From the NCBI GenBank assembly GCA_015680685.1, contig MNCI01026919.1, forward strand, positions 58,269-120,593: a stretch of 62,325 bases of DNA, given 5' to 3'. Positions within the stretch are counted from its first letter, which is position 1. Each line of letters starts with the position of its first letter. Both the position numbers and the translations under genes were made by a program. Positions 35,098-45,945 of this stretch are shown one piece after another. The DNA comes from Gnetum montanum. Its lineage: Eukaryota; Streptophyta; Gnetopsida; Gnetales; Gnetaceae. A model generated the notes under the pieces. It was not told the origin of the DNA. It was given only the letters and a program-made list of their open reading frames with translations, and ran no database searches.

Positions 35098-35912
35098 TGA
35101 TGAGTGGCAAGGTATCCCTACACTCAACCATACGAATATGAGCATTTCATGCATGATCCGGTCAAACTCCAAGGACTAAGTGCTTACGCGCCCTAATGGA
35201 ACACTCAGGGTTAATCAATCGTTGTCTTCCCAAACTTACTTGTATTGTCATGATTGTATGGATAAGTAAGCTTGAGGTACATGATTTTTTTATAGCTTTT
35301 ATATTTCTTATGTCTTATCCTAATAAAGAGAAGGAGAGAGAACTAAGTGACTAACTTACACTAATTATTCACTAACTAAGTTTTAAATGTTCCTAACACC
35401 AGTATCCGTTCCCACTTGCCGTACACATCTTGAACCAATGCAACAGTGCTAGGATTACCAAATGCTAATCGTTACTGGGTTACCAAGCACTACACGCATG
35501 CTTGAAGTGGTCATACTGAGTGTATTTAACTAAGGGGGTTGAAGGATGAGAAATATATTAATTAACTAGGAAAGCATTAAACATTCAAAAATAATTAATT
35601 ACTATTTAGCTTAATTTTTATGCTACAAGGTTTATCATAAAGTTCGTCTTTATTGATGTATACAAATGTGTGCTCAGGTACAAATTACTCGAATAAAGAT
35701 CTATTCACTCTATGACTCCTACTGCGGGCACACAGAAATTATTCTAACTCTGGACTAATGAAACTGCAAGAGTTTGGCTAAGGATCTAAGTCTAACTACC
35801 TAGAACTAAGGGCATCGCCTCTTATTTATAAAAGATGAGGTAGGACACGATATCGTGTATGCTATATCGCGTGGTGAATGTGATATCGCATACATGATAT
35901 CACGGCTCATCA
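35098..35912 (-). repeat. 3' LTR of element B with polypurine tract
   Basis: 815 bases, TGATGAG to CTCATCA. The adjoining polypurine tract on the element strand is CAGTCAGGGGGTA (35925-35913). TATAAATA (plus strand TATTTATA) lies at 35823-35830, and GATATC words in TGATATCGCAT/ACGATATCGTG contexts fill 35848-35905. Confidence 0.9.
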
Positions 35913-36196
35913 TACCCCCTGACTGAATGAAAACTCATCCTCGAGTTCCTTACAAAATATTGGGAAGGTATGGGATTATTAACTTGAATGACAACTAATG
36001 GTGAATGGGGTCACATGTGAATGGTCAACATTACAATACATGACAACATTAGTGTTCATGACTATAAGAATGAACACTATACACAATTGACATCCAGCCT
36101 TGTTTGGCAGCTGAGAGAGAAGAGAGAGAAAAGAAGAACACGTGTTGTTGCCGATGCCAGGATTGCACCTTCCGTTGTCCATCTATAACTGCGCCA

Positions 36197-36283
36197 TCAG
36201 TCTTGTTCCTTGCATAACTGTTCCAGCACCAGTCCATCCTGAGTGTTTCCTTCAGATCCAGTCCATTGCTGTATGATTGTCAT
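36197..36283 (-). CDS. Short conserved downstream ORF (element B copy, 28 codons)
   Basis: ATG at 36283-36281 follows GTAG directly, after a branch-point-like CTCAT at about 36313-36308 (minus strand). The peptide begins MTIIQQWTGS, contains GNT and GLVLEQLCKEQD, and stops at TGA (36199-36197), where element C has CGA. If that codon is read through, the frame stays open for about 40 more residues, ending in a Ser/Leu-rich hydrophobic stretch (VLLFSLFSLSC). Same length as the G copy. Unknown function; translation unproven. Confidence 0.35.
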   Translation of the reverse strand: MTIIQQWTGSEGNTQDGLVLEQLCKEQD

Positions 36284-36315
36284 CTACACATACAACACAA
36301 TCACATATGAGCAAG
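36281..36315 (-). promoter_or_regulatory. Candidate branch point and 3' splice acceptor (element B)
   Basis: Element-strand sequence reads CCTTGCTCATATGTGATTG, then TGTTGTATGTGTAG, then ATG. Layout and spacing (about 25-30 bases from branch-like motif to AG) agree with C and G. Confidence 0.5.
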
Positions 36316-36319
36316 GATA

Positions 36320-37785
36320 AGTAAATCACAATACAGTTGATACCTTGCCTTGGTGTAAGGTCCATTGGCTAAGTTGTGATATGGCTAATACGAATTCTAG
36401 AGATATAAAACTAGTGACTACCCAAGGTGTAGGGGTTAGGAAAATTGAAAAAATTAGACCAGGGCCCCCATGACTAAGAGTGATCCTCCAGTAGCCATAG
36501 AATGGAAAAATATAAGAAATAAGAAAGATGGAGAAAACGAAACAACAACAATGCCAATAAAATGGATGTCAAAGATGGGAATGAAGAAAACAAATGTTGA
36601 TTGCAACAATGTTTATGGAAAAGAAGTTAATTGATGCACCAAATAGGAATGCTAGTGGGTCCTCCCCAAAGCAGGCTCATGCCCTTTATGCCCTGACAAT
36701 CCCACATTCAAAGAGTTCGTAGGCTCTGAAAATTTCATTTGGAAGCAAGAGTTAAAGTCTTAACCACAAGAATTCACCAAAAAGAAAATAATGCATCAAC
36801 CAAAATATAAACTACTGATACAACTAGCAATGAGGTGGAAAATGGAGAAAGAATGATGAGGAAAAGAGAATGGAATGGAGTCCCAAGAACAAGGTGGTGT
36901 ATAGCCCCTTGTGTATGTATGGTTAATGTGACTGAGTATATCTCATTCCAAATCTAGCCTCAAATAATCCACATCTAGTGACTTTGCATTAATACACTTG
37001 GCCAATCCATCCACTTGAAGTAACAAGAATGCTTCTGCCAAAGAGTCACCACCATTCCGAGAAAATGAGAAAGGGGAAAGTAGGAAGCGAGAGAGGGCCT
37101 TAGTTAGAGGGAATGTATTTGTTTAGTTCCATAACCAGTGCTTATAGCCCAAATAATTATTTTTTTAAGGGGTGTGTTTTGAATTCTCACTATTTTTTTT
37201 TTTTTTTTTTGCATGAGAACCACACCATGCAAAGACTTATTTTTATTGGATCAGCTTCCCAATAATGAAGCAATGTCAGAATGGTAAGGAAAACTCAAGA
37301 ATAAAACATCCAAGCACCTAAGAGAATAACTAACACAAATGCATAAAATCCCCTTAAAGTCACACCCTTTTCAGTCCTTGAGTCATTCCTTAGTTTGAGA
37401 AATGCCCAGTCACCAATTTGTTGATAGTTTTATCATTAAAGAAAGGGACTATACAGTTCCAAGCCAAGAGAGACCATAGAAATTCATGGATGCATGGATG
37501 ACGTGGATTCATTTCCTATTATATCAAAAGAACCATACCTTATTATGAACATTATAACTCAAAGGTAAAAACCAAACATTAGCAATCAATAGAATATAGT
37601 TCATACCACCATCAGGAGCACTTATTATGTGATGAATCTAACAAAAACAAACAAAACAAATAGTCACACAAAGAAATGAAAAAGTATAAATGATGTTGCA
37701 AAACAAAAACAAGAAAAGTTAAAGAAATTTGTAAAACAAAAATGTGTAAAAAAAAACTTAAAAAGGAACTGAGGGATTCAATTGG
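36320..37785 (-). other. Conserved non-coding block (element B)
   Basis: No coding frame. Plus-strand landmarks: GTGGGTCCTCCCCAAAGCAG at about 36655-36674 and GAGGGCCTTAGTTAGAGGGA at about 37093-37112, each matched in the other five copies. Contains a pure T run at 37190-37210. Confidence 0.6.
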
Positions 37786-38085
37786 TTAGCAGAGGTGGCC
37801 ATCTCCCCCATGACTAAGTTGGAAGGGGGAGATCCGAAATAATGAGCAGGGTTGTCCCTTCTCAAAGGTATTATGTGCACTGACCATTCTAAATTCATGG
37901 AAAGGTTTGGTCTGTTGCACATTAACTAACAATTCCTTATTAGAGCTCTTGTTTAAATTTTTTAGGAATTTCCAACTTCCCCCAGTTGAGGTTTTCAGGT
38001 TAAGGTTTGGAAGTTGGCGATGGACTTGCTCGAGTACATCCATGCTTTCGATGTAAGCACTAGTTATTCCTTCAGTTAGTTCCAT
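37786..38085 (-). pseudogene. Fused remnant: start of pol joined to integrase C-terminus (element B)
   Basis: An open 99-residue frame. Residues from MDVLEQVHRQLPNLN through GSWKFLKNLNKSSNK correspond to the start of pol in F (MDELKQVHHQLFDD, LEIPKTFKQES). The remainder, ELLVNVQQTKPFHEF to SPFQLSHGGDGHLC, corresponds to the last residues of integrase in F (KFVNIQEIKPFHEH at about 9917-9960). The junction lies at about 37945-37960. About 2.7 kb of RT, RNase H and integrase are excised, and the frame stays open across the join. Confidence 0.75.
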
Positions 38086-38133
38086 GCACGTTAGTGAGTT
38101 TCTCTCTTGATCAGTTATTAGCCACTGGGTGTC

Positions 38134-38622
38134 TTATTGTCCTATGGCTGCTGCATACAAGAACTTTTGTATAGTGATGTCTTGTGCACACCGGTTGCAT
38201 GTAGGTAATGCTAAACTTTGCACAACCCATGATTTCTGCATGCAATTGCACCCTATATCACTGTATGTGATGCATGGAACCTTCTTCTTCTCAATCTTTC
38301 CAAAAGTGTTCTCCTTAGATATTTCCACGGAAAGATCACGGATTCCTAGACGTGCATCTACAGTACTTAGCCATGCCCTTCCCATTATTATTGGGAAGTC
38401 TCCTTTATCATTATTCACTTGTATCACTAGGAAATCAGCTAGGTACGACCACCCATACACAGTGGTAATAATGTCCTCCACTAGTCCCAAGGGAACAGTG
38501 ATGGACTGGTCGGCTAGCTCTAGGTGAATATTTCTCTTCCTTAATGGAGGCAGGTTCCAAGCTTTGTACATTTTTTGTGATATTAGGTTGACTCCAGAAC
38601 CTGATCCAGAATAGCTTAGCAT
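38134..38622 (-). pseudogene. Retropepsin-like protease domain (element B)
   Basis: A 162-residue open stretch: GSGVNLISQKMYKAW with RKRNIHLELAD, then VPLGLVEDIITTVYGWSY, LADFLVIQVNN, FPIIMGRAWLSTVDARLGIR. This is the gypsy aspartic protease fold, with an expected LLD(S/T)GS start. Here the catalytic Asp region reads YSGSGSGVNL, so the D-S-G box is damaged (C keeps LLDSGSRVNL). It would cleave gag. Confidence 0.75.
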
Positions 38623-41253
38623 GGCTCATTCCCAATGATTTGGAGATAGATTAGGGGGCTTCCAGGATCAAAGAATTTCCTAGGAAGGTGGCCAACCTTA
38701 ATCCAATCAGTTACGACATGTGTTAACATAATTGTATGCGTTGAGCTTAGTGTTTGGTTTGAAGGGAGCTCTGAAGCCTTATTTGATGGGGATGCATTTA
38801 GAGGTTCAATCGCTTGTGGTTGTGAGGGCTTGGTTGGATTGTTGGTTCTAAAGAAAGGTCTTTTCTTCATACGGTTGTCAGCACCAACAGCGGGTTGAAT
38901 ATTCACAGCCCTCGTGGCATTACGTTGCTACGGTTGAATAGGAAGTTCCCCTTGCATTGCTAGAGCAGGTGGTAATGAAGCTATTGGTGTGAGAGTTGCG
39001 GATGGATTTGAAGGATGGTATGTTTGTGAGTTATCTCCCCTAGGAGAAGGAGTTCTATAATACTCACGAGCTTGGTAGTGATGTTGTGGTGTAACGTGAC
39101 TAACAGAGTCACGTGGAGAGATTGGATGCTGCACGTAGTAGCCATATGGTTTCGGTTGCTGGTAGGGGTATTGTTGCCTTGGTGGTGGCATCCCCCATGA
39201 TTGTGGGTATTGCCACTGTTGATGTTGCTCAATGCGTTATGGTGGAGTTCCACTTGGTTAATATGTTGAAGGTTGGTGGAATTGCCTTGGGTTACCATAG
39301 AGATAATGTAACCGTCGGGGTGTTTGTTGTTTATTAAGTCGTGGGTTGAGTGCATACACCCCCAGACTCTTGTAGATGTGAGATCACTAGGCAACATTCC
39401 TTAGGATGGTCATATTGGCATATCTCGTATCCACCATCATTTTTTGTGTCTGAATCCACAACCTTTTCTGTGATGGCCATTTTACCCTTACCCTTGTTAC
39501 GTGCATTCTCTACTTCTCTCTTTTTCTTTTTTTCACGGTCATTACCTTACTCCCTAGACTCCTCTACAATTTTAGAACAGTTTCAAACCTACTATCCAAG
39601 GAGTCCCACATTTGGTCTACCTTTGCCGATACTTCTGTTTTTAACTTTTGAAGTGGAAAATTTTTCCTATTCACCATCTCTTCAAGTGGTGACTCTTCTT
39701 CCTCCTCACAAAATCTCACTCTCCTTTTTCGGAGGGAAGGATCTCGGTTGTATTCTTCTGCACTTTCTCTCTTTCGTAGCTCACCTTCTTCTTTGGCTAC
39801 TTGCTCTAGCAATCTATGAATTTTATAAGACCTAAGCTTTGATAATATTCCTTGGACATACGTTCCAAGGGTCCTTCTTGTTTCATGCCTAAGTCCATCT
39901 ATGAGATGCTGTAGTTGATCCCACTACGAATAACCATGGCCAGGGCAACGATGTAACAATGCATAATAGTAGCCCATGGTAGCATCCAAGGGTTCATTAT
40001 TTCCTTGCTTCCATCCTTGGATTTGCTTCTAGAGGTTATACACTCAAGAGTACATTTGGTACTTATCATTAAATAGTTCTAACATTGTACTCCACCTCCA
40101 AATGGATTCCAGTTCTAAAGACCAGTTCAGCTTCTTTCACTAGTGTCCTTGGGAACAACTTTAGTTTTTTCCATTCATTTTCTATGTTTTGCAAGGCACA
40201 TGCATCGTGGAATGCTTGTAAATGATTTTGAGGATCAGGGTTGTATCCCCCTTCAAATTGTGGGATGTTGTTCATGTCTAACCTCTTGATCCTACTATCC
40301 TATTGGTGCCTTGTTGGAACTCTTATGGCCTTCATTATATCTAGCATGCTTCTAGTTGCGAGTTCTTTGTGATCATCTCGTTCATAGCGTCTATGATGTC
40401 TATGTGGTTTCCTACTCTCCCTTCTTCTATGCCTTGATTCCTTAGAGTGCCCTCATCCTCGTTCTCGACTATCTTGTCAATCTTTTTCACTTTTTTTTCC
40501 CTTATCCTCGCGATTAGTTTCCCTATGACTGCATCCGGACACTGAAGGAGAGGGTGAATGTGATGATGAAGGTGAAGAAGAAGGAGAACCATCACCATGA
40601 TGGTGTTTTCTACCTTCTCTTCAGTGGTCTTGGCCTCGATCGTGATCACGATCAGAACATTCACCCTTATCGTGTGTTTGTGCTCCTTCTTTGAACACTT
40701 CGTGTTCATGGGTATCAGAACCAAGGTTGTGAATAGTGGAGTGGAGGTTTTGATACACTACCTCCTGACCATCGTTAGGAGGAGGAACATCATTTTGTGG
40801 GGAGCCTATTGAAGCAAGTTCACCACCCTCAATTTTTCTCAAGACATGCAGAGAGTTATGGGGTCATTTATCCCTCAAGGATGTATGGTATCTCTCCTGT
40901 CGCAAGTCCCTTTGACGTTGTGCTTCTGTGGAATGATAGTCCTTTGTGTCATGATCACATGCAACATATTCCGTGTATAAAAGTGGCATGCCAATTTGTG
41001 AGAGAGCACGAAGGAGCATGTTGGGGACTGATCGGTCTAGAGGCAACACTATGTTACCCTCGAAGTCTCTCCAACGTAGTTGTTCATCTTGGTGGAGAAT
41101 AAGGGTGAAATCAGGTACATACTCATCTTGGTGAGTATATACTACATGAAACTATTGAGGAACTAGTAGATTTTGGTTATGTGTGTTATGCCGCCGACTG
41201 CCTCTTGTGTTAGTCCTAGGCAGTGAAGTGCTCTTATGCGAAGAAGAAGACAT
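38623..41253 (-). pseudogene. gag of element B with proline-rich linker
   Basis: Starts at ATG 41253, about 145 bases after the LTR. N-terminal MSSSSHKSTSLPRTN, then VVYTHQDEYVPDF, WRDFEGNIVLPLDRSVPNML. A basic low-complexity middle (HHHGDGSPSSSPSSSHS, RESRKPHRHHRRYERD) precedes the gag core: MNNIPQFEGGYNPDPQNHLQ, AFHDACALQNIENEW, KKLKLFPRTLVKEAELVF. A charged segment follows (MLEQVAKEEGELRKRESAE, RRVRFCEEEEESP, MWDSLDSRFETVLKL), then a Tyr/Pro/Gln-rich linker (PPPRQQYPYQQPKPYGYY). No CCHC zinc knuckle was found. Stops such as TAG in VPQ-stop-FHVV and several frame changes break it. Confidence 0.8.
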
Positions 41254-41378
41254 TTTGTCTTGTTCGGTGTGCGATTTACTGTTGTCTTATCTTTCTTTCA
41301 TTTAACCCTAAGGGTTCATTCTAACATTCCAACAATATGAATGAGTTCCTATGTTCTATTTAGTGCACAAACAACTAA

Positions 41379-41397
41379 GTCCCCAAAACGGTGCCAA
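41379..41397 (-). other. Primer-binding site, tRNA-Asp type (element B)
   Basis: Element strand after CTCATCA reads TTGGCACCGTTTTGGGGAC, one base shorter and slightly diverged from the complement of tRNA-Asp (TGGCGCCGTTGCCGGGGA). Confidence 0.8.
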
Positions 41398-42178
41398 TGA
41401 TGAGTGGGGAGGTATCCCTACACTTAACCATATGAATATGAGTGTTTCACGTGCGATCCAGTCGAACTCCAAGGACTAAGTGCTTACGTTCCCTAATGGA
41501 ACACTTAGGGTTAATCAATCATTATCTTCCCAAACTTACTTGTATTGTCATGGTTGTATGGTTAAGTAAGCTTGATGTACATGATTTTTTATAGCTTCTA
41601 TATTTCTTATGTCTTATGCTAATAAAGGGAAGGAGAGAGAACTAAGTGACTAACTTACACTAATTATTCACTAACTAAGTTCTAAATGTTCCTAACACTA
41701 GTATTCATTCCCACTTGTCATACACATCCTGAACTAGTGCAATGCTACTGGGATTACCAAATTTTAATTGTTACTAGGTTACCAAGCACTACACGCATGC
41801 TCGAAGCAGTCCTACTGAGTGTATTTAACTAAGGGGGTTGAAGGTTGAGAAATATATTAATTAACTAGGAAAGCATTAAACATTCAATAATAATTTATTA
41901 CTATTTAGCTTAATCTGTATGCTACAAGGATTATCATAAAGTTCATCTTTATTGTCGTACACAAATGTGTGCTCAGGTACAAATTGCTCGAATAAAGATC
42001 CATTCACTCTATGACTCCTACTGTGGGCACATAGAAATTATTCTAACTCTGGACTAATGAAACTGTAAGAGTTTGGCTAAGGGTCTAAGTCTAACTATTT
42101 GGAACTAAGAGTGCCACCTCTTATTTATAGAAGATGAGGCAAGATGTGATATCGCATACGCGATATCGTGGCTCATCA
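41398..42178 (-). repeat. 5' LTR of element B
   Basis: 781 bases, TGATGAG to CTCATCA. TATA box TATTTATA (plus strand) at 42122-42129, followed toward the outer end by GTGATATCGCATACGCGATA and TCGTGG. Shorter than the 3' copy by 34 bases, mostly in the U3 GATATC region. Confidence 0.9.
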
Positions 42179-42183
42179 AGCTT
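42179..42183. repeat. Target-site duplication of element B, right copy (AGCTT)
   Basis: Exact match to 35093-35097. The D LTR continues from 42184. Confidence 0.9.
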
Positions 42184-42350
42184 TATTACAAAAATGATAA
42201 AAGATGTCATAAATGTAGATGGTGTGCACATTTATATAGGTAAAAGGACAAACTGCATCTATTCATATGCATCAACATATCAAAGGATACATCAATGAAG
42301 CTGCATGGACATGTGCCTATCGATGTAAATGACTTATTAACTCTTAATCA
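42184..42350 (-). repeat. 3' LTR of element D, inner U3 part
   Basis: Continues the D LTR interrupted by B. It contains TTTATATAGG (TATA-like, 42230-42239), repeated ATCAACATATCAA/ATCAATGAAGC words, and ends TTAATCA at 42350, followed by the polypurine tract complement TACCCCCATAACTT. Confidence 0.7.
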
Positions 42351-42559
42351 TACCCCCATAACTTACAAAACTATCCTTGAGTAAACAAAAGTAAAACTTA
42401 CTTATTTACAAAATTGGAGAGTATGAAACTATACTACTAACTAACTAAAATTTTAACAACTCTAAGTGTTGCATCATAGAATATTCTGGTATTTAGAATT
42501 AAGTACACCAAAATTGAACATAATACAAAAAATGGGCTAGTTGTCACTACACAAAAATG

Positions 42560-43396
42560 GCCAAGATAGAGTCTTCAAACCATGCCTAGAGGTGGAGGCT
42601 CCTATGGATTTGATGTTTCTCCTCATGTTTTGGTCTTGCTAGTGGCCTTAGCTATCTTGCTACTACTTCTAAAAATTTGAGAGCATCCAACAATACCTTC
42701 ATTATTTCTTCTTTTCTCCATGGATCATTAATGGTCTAGGTAGCATCACCTAGACTAGCTAGTTTTGGAAAATCCCACGAGTAAGGTAGGGTTGAAAACA
42801 TTTCTTTTACATTTACAAACCAGACTATGAATTTTTTTCATATGATGTTGAGCATCTACACAAGGTTTTGTAGCTTCTATTGGTCACTCATCCTCCTAAC
42901 CAAGTTCTTAGTAACTAATTATTTATCTTCAAACTTTCTTTTGAGAACTTTAAGCTTCACATTGGCTACTTCTAACTTTTGCTTTGTCTCCTTGTAAATC
43001 TTGAACTCCACCTCATAGAGAAGGTAGGAGTTGGTCACTTTTTTTTTTCAACTCTGACTATGCTTATCCTATAGTTACCATCACCAAGTTTTCATAATGA
43101 AGGTTAGCTAACTCCATGTATTCAATCATCTTTTTTATCTACAACTTCTTTAGAAAATTTCAACTTTGTTATACGTATTCAGTTCATTAAAGATGGGCTA
43201 CTATGCATTGCCTCCTTACTAGAGTTGTCAAAGAGCATCATTTATCTTGGTCTTCACCAACTTAATCTCCTTATCATTTACTTACTTAAGCATTCTTACC
43301 TGGTCCCTCTAATGATTTTTCATCTTCTCATATTTGAGGGCTTCATTTTTTCACATGGCAATCTCAATGGTGATCTTCTAGTAAATGGTCCATAAC
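42560..43396 (-). pseudogene. Third ORF, C-terminal part (element D)
   Basis: Parallels the C-terminal half of the A third ORF (19690-18870): for example the plus-strand phrases TTTCTTCTTTTCTCCATGGA at about 42707 and TTCTCCTCCTTACTCCTAGG in A encode the same region. Charged, heptad-like and heavily broken. Interrupted at 43396 by copia element H; continues from 49291. Confidence 0.55.
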
Positions 43397-44608
43397 TATG
43401 AACCTTTTGGTGTGTTAAAATGTTAAGAAAAATGTAGGCAAAGGTTGTGTGGTTGTTGCAATTATAGGACCAAGATGAGATGACAAGAAATGCACTAATG
43501 AAGACAAAAGCAGGAAGTCATCCACAAGGCCTCAAGCTGATGGAGATAAAAGAAGAAAGTCATTCATAACATCTTAAGGTCTCATCAAAAAAAGGAAACA
43601 ATAAAGAAAGATAATTCAAGAAATGTGAAGAAGCAAAGTTATCATCATTGATGCATGTGAAAATGCAAGATTATGAACAAGGAATGATGAATTCATCAGG
43701 CAAAGGAAGGTTGAAAAAATATGTCTTTGAGAAAAAGTAGATGTCTTGGTAGAATTGAAGGATGCACAGGCAAACATACCTTCAAGAAATAATAGACATC
43801 ATTACTTAGGCAAAGATTTCTTCAAAGGATGAAAGCTAGTTTCAAAAAAATGTCTCTCATCAAATAAAGACGTCTTTCAGAATGGAGATTTTAAAAAGAC
43901 ATCTTTCCCAAATAAAGACACCTCAGACATGAAGAAGATGTCTTCCATGACCATTAGCTATAGTTAGCTAGCCATTGCATGAGTTCCAAGATGGATTTGA
44001 AAACATGGTAGCTATAAGAAGACATCATGTGCATTGGAAAATGTGCAAGCTATTGTACAATCATTTTTCAATCATTGGAATCATTTTTACTCTTCATTGT
44101 ATTATCATTTTTCCATTGTAAAGTGTGTTGTACCTCAAAGTAAAAAGATCAACAAACTAAGTTTCATTCATCCCTTGTAATTGTTGTTCTCCCTTGTTAC
44201 CCTGCAGGGTTGATGCACTTCCTGCAGGAAGGCATCTTGATTGAGCTTGTCAAGATCCTATAGGATTAAGTAGTTGGTGTTGTAGCACAACACTCCTAAG
44301 TAGAGCTTAAGATTATAAAGGTTGTGGAAGCCTAGAATCCACATTCCAAGCTTGATGGGACCTTGCGGGGTTGAGTGGTTAGTGTAGTGTCACAACATTT
44401 TGCAGTAAGGCTTGAATATTATATAGGGCATGGACTCTTCAAACCACATTTGAGAGCAACAAAGTTTGAGGGTGTGCTTGTGATCTACCCCCCAAGTGTG
44501 GACTACCCAAGTTGGGAAACCACATTGAATTTGGGGTGTGTGCTTTGTCCAAAGAATTTTAATTTGAGAAACTTATTCATCCCCCCCTTCTAAGTTCAAT
44601 GATCCACA
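43397..44608 (+). repeat. 5' LTR of element H
   Basis: About 1212 bases. The start is TATGAACC (decayed from TGTGGAAC of the 3' copy) and the end is GATCCACA. Between about 43725 and 43960 it holds numerous AGACATCTT/AAGATGTCTT words in both orientations, repeated in the other LTR. Confidence 0.8.
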
Positions 44609-44610
44609 AG

Positions 44611-44622
44611 TGGTATCAAAGC
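44611..44622 (+). other. Primer-binding site, initiator tRNA-Met type (element H)
   Basis: TGGTATCAAAGC two bases after the LTR. The consensus complement of tRNA-iMet is TGGTATCAGAGC, the usual primer of plant copia elements. Confidence 0.9.
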
Positions 44623-44659
44623 TTGGTACTCTTCTTTGTCATCATCAACTTCAAGAGTG

Positions 44660-45945
44660 AACAATGGAGGGGACATCTTACACAAAACCACATATGTTCA
44701 ATGGATTTAGCTTTACCTATTAGAAAGCTAGAATTCAAGGGTTCTTCTAATCCATGAAGTCTGAAGTGTGGAAGTTAATCCTTGAAGGCTATGCTCTGCT
44801 TGTCAACAGCTCCATCAACATTATCAAGCCTCACAACAAACAGACACAAGAGGAAAAGCATAAGTCATGTTTGATTCAAAAGAAAAAAAATTGATTATAT
44901 TGTGCATTAAATAGATCTAAATTTAATAGAGTAGTAGAATGTAAAACAACCAAATAAATTTGACAAACTTTAAAAGATACTTATGAAGGAACATATATTG
45001 TTAAGCAATTGAAATAGTTGTTTTACAAAGTGAATATGATAAACTCAAAATGAGAGAAGGTGAGAAAATAAAAGATTATTTCTCTAGAGATAATGATCTT
45101 ATTGTAGCTATTAGAGGAGTAGGTAAATATTTGCACAAAAGTAATGTCATCATCAAAATGATCAGAACTCTACAACTAGAGTTTAGACCAAAGGTCACCT
45201 CTATGGAGAAGATTAGAAATTTCTCAACCTTAAAATTTGAAGAGCTTCAAATGCTCTTATTTCTTATGTAATTAATCTCATAAGCGAAGGAGTGATCCAA
45301 GAAAGACCTATTACTGTAAAGATTGTCCCCAAGGAGAAGGAGTTCAATGAACATGATGAGGATAATGAAGATGAGATTGCCCTTCTCTCAAGGAAGCTAC
45401 AACAATTGCTAACAAGAAGAAACAAGGGGGCATCACAAAAAAGACCCAATCTACTCAAAGGTAGAGAAAGAGATGGATTTTTTTTAAAATTCTAACTTAG
45501 ATTTCCATTCCATAGAATGTTGGGTTTGTGGAGGAAGAGGCCATATGGCCTTCAAATATCCTAGTGATCCTAGTGATAGTAAGATACAACCAAAGAATAG
45601 ATGCAATGATGAGGAACCAAAAAGGACCAACTTTTATACAAGTTGGGATGGTGGTGAGCAAAGTGAAGAAGAATCATGCAATTCTTCCAAAATTTCACAC
45701 CTCATATGCATGGCACTTACAAATGAAAATTCATCACATGTTGCTAAACAAGATGGTAAGTTTGACAAAAGGTATAGTGAATTTAAAGAAAATTTTTTTC
45801 TTTTACATCATTTGATTAGGAAGGCAAAGAAATTTGTAATCTCTAAGTTCGATGCTATTCATGTTGAAGTGAAAGAAGAGATCTCAGATATAAAAGCTGA
45901 GATTCAACAACTAACCTCTTTTAATAAGGATTGCAAAAAGGTTTA
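44660..45945 (+). pseudogene. Ty1/copia gag with zinc knuckle (element H), decayed
   Basis: Frame starts MEGTSYTKPHMFNGFSF at about 44665, followed by KARIQGFL, EVWKLILEGYALLV, FNRVVECKTT, TLKDTYEGTYIVKQLK, the typical copia gag (UBN2-like) order. A clear stretch at 45050-45271 reads REGEKIKDYFSRDNDLIVA and MIRTLQLEFRPKVTSMEK. Around 45520-45560 is the zinc knuckle CWVCGGRGHMAFKYP, with Tyr where the fourth ligand Cys is expected. The C-terminal part to 45945 is helical and charged (VKEEISDIKAEIQQL). Multiple stops; not functional. Confidence 0.8.

Larger units (their letters stand above)
35098..42178 (-). mobile_element. Element B: complete non-autonomous gag-protease Ty3/gypsy element
   Basis: 7081 bases bounded by two full LTRs (41398-42178 and 35098-35912) and a perfect AGCTT duplication. 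Between them on the minus strand: primer-binding site, gag from 41253, protease (38622-38134), a short fused pol remnant (38085-37786), non-coding block, candidate splice acceptor with short ORF, and polypurine tract. RT, RNase H and integrase core are absent. Because ends and duplication are intact, the deletion preceded insertion, so the deleted form itself moved using enzymes supplied in trans. By eye the two LTRs differ at roughly 9 percent over their first 200 bases, so the insertion is old. Confidence 0.92.

Noticed and set aside
39350-39835. Open plus-strand frame of 161 residues rich in Leu/Ser/Phe
   Set aside because: It is the antisense shadow of the B gag segment (MLEQVAKEEGEL... 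and MWDSLDSRFETVLKL on the minus strand), and has no domain of its own.
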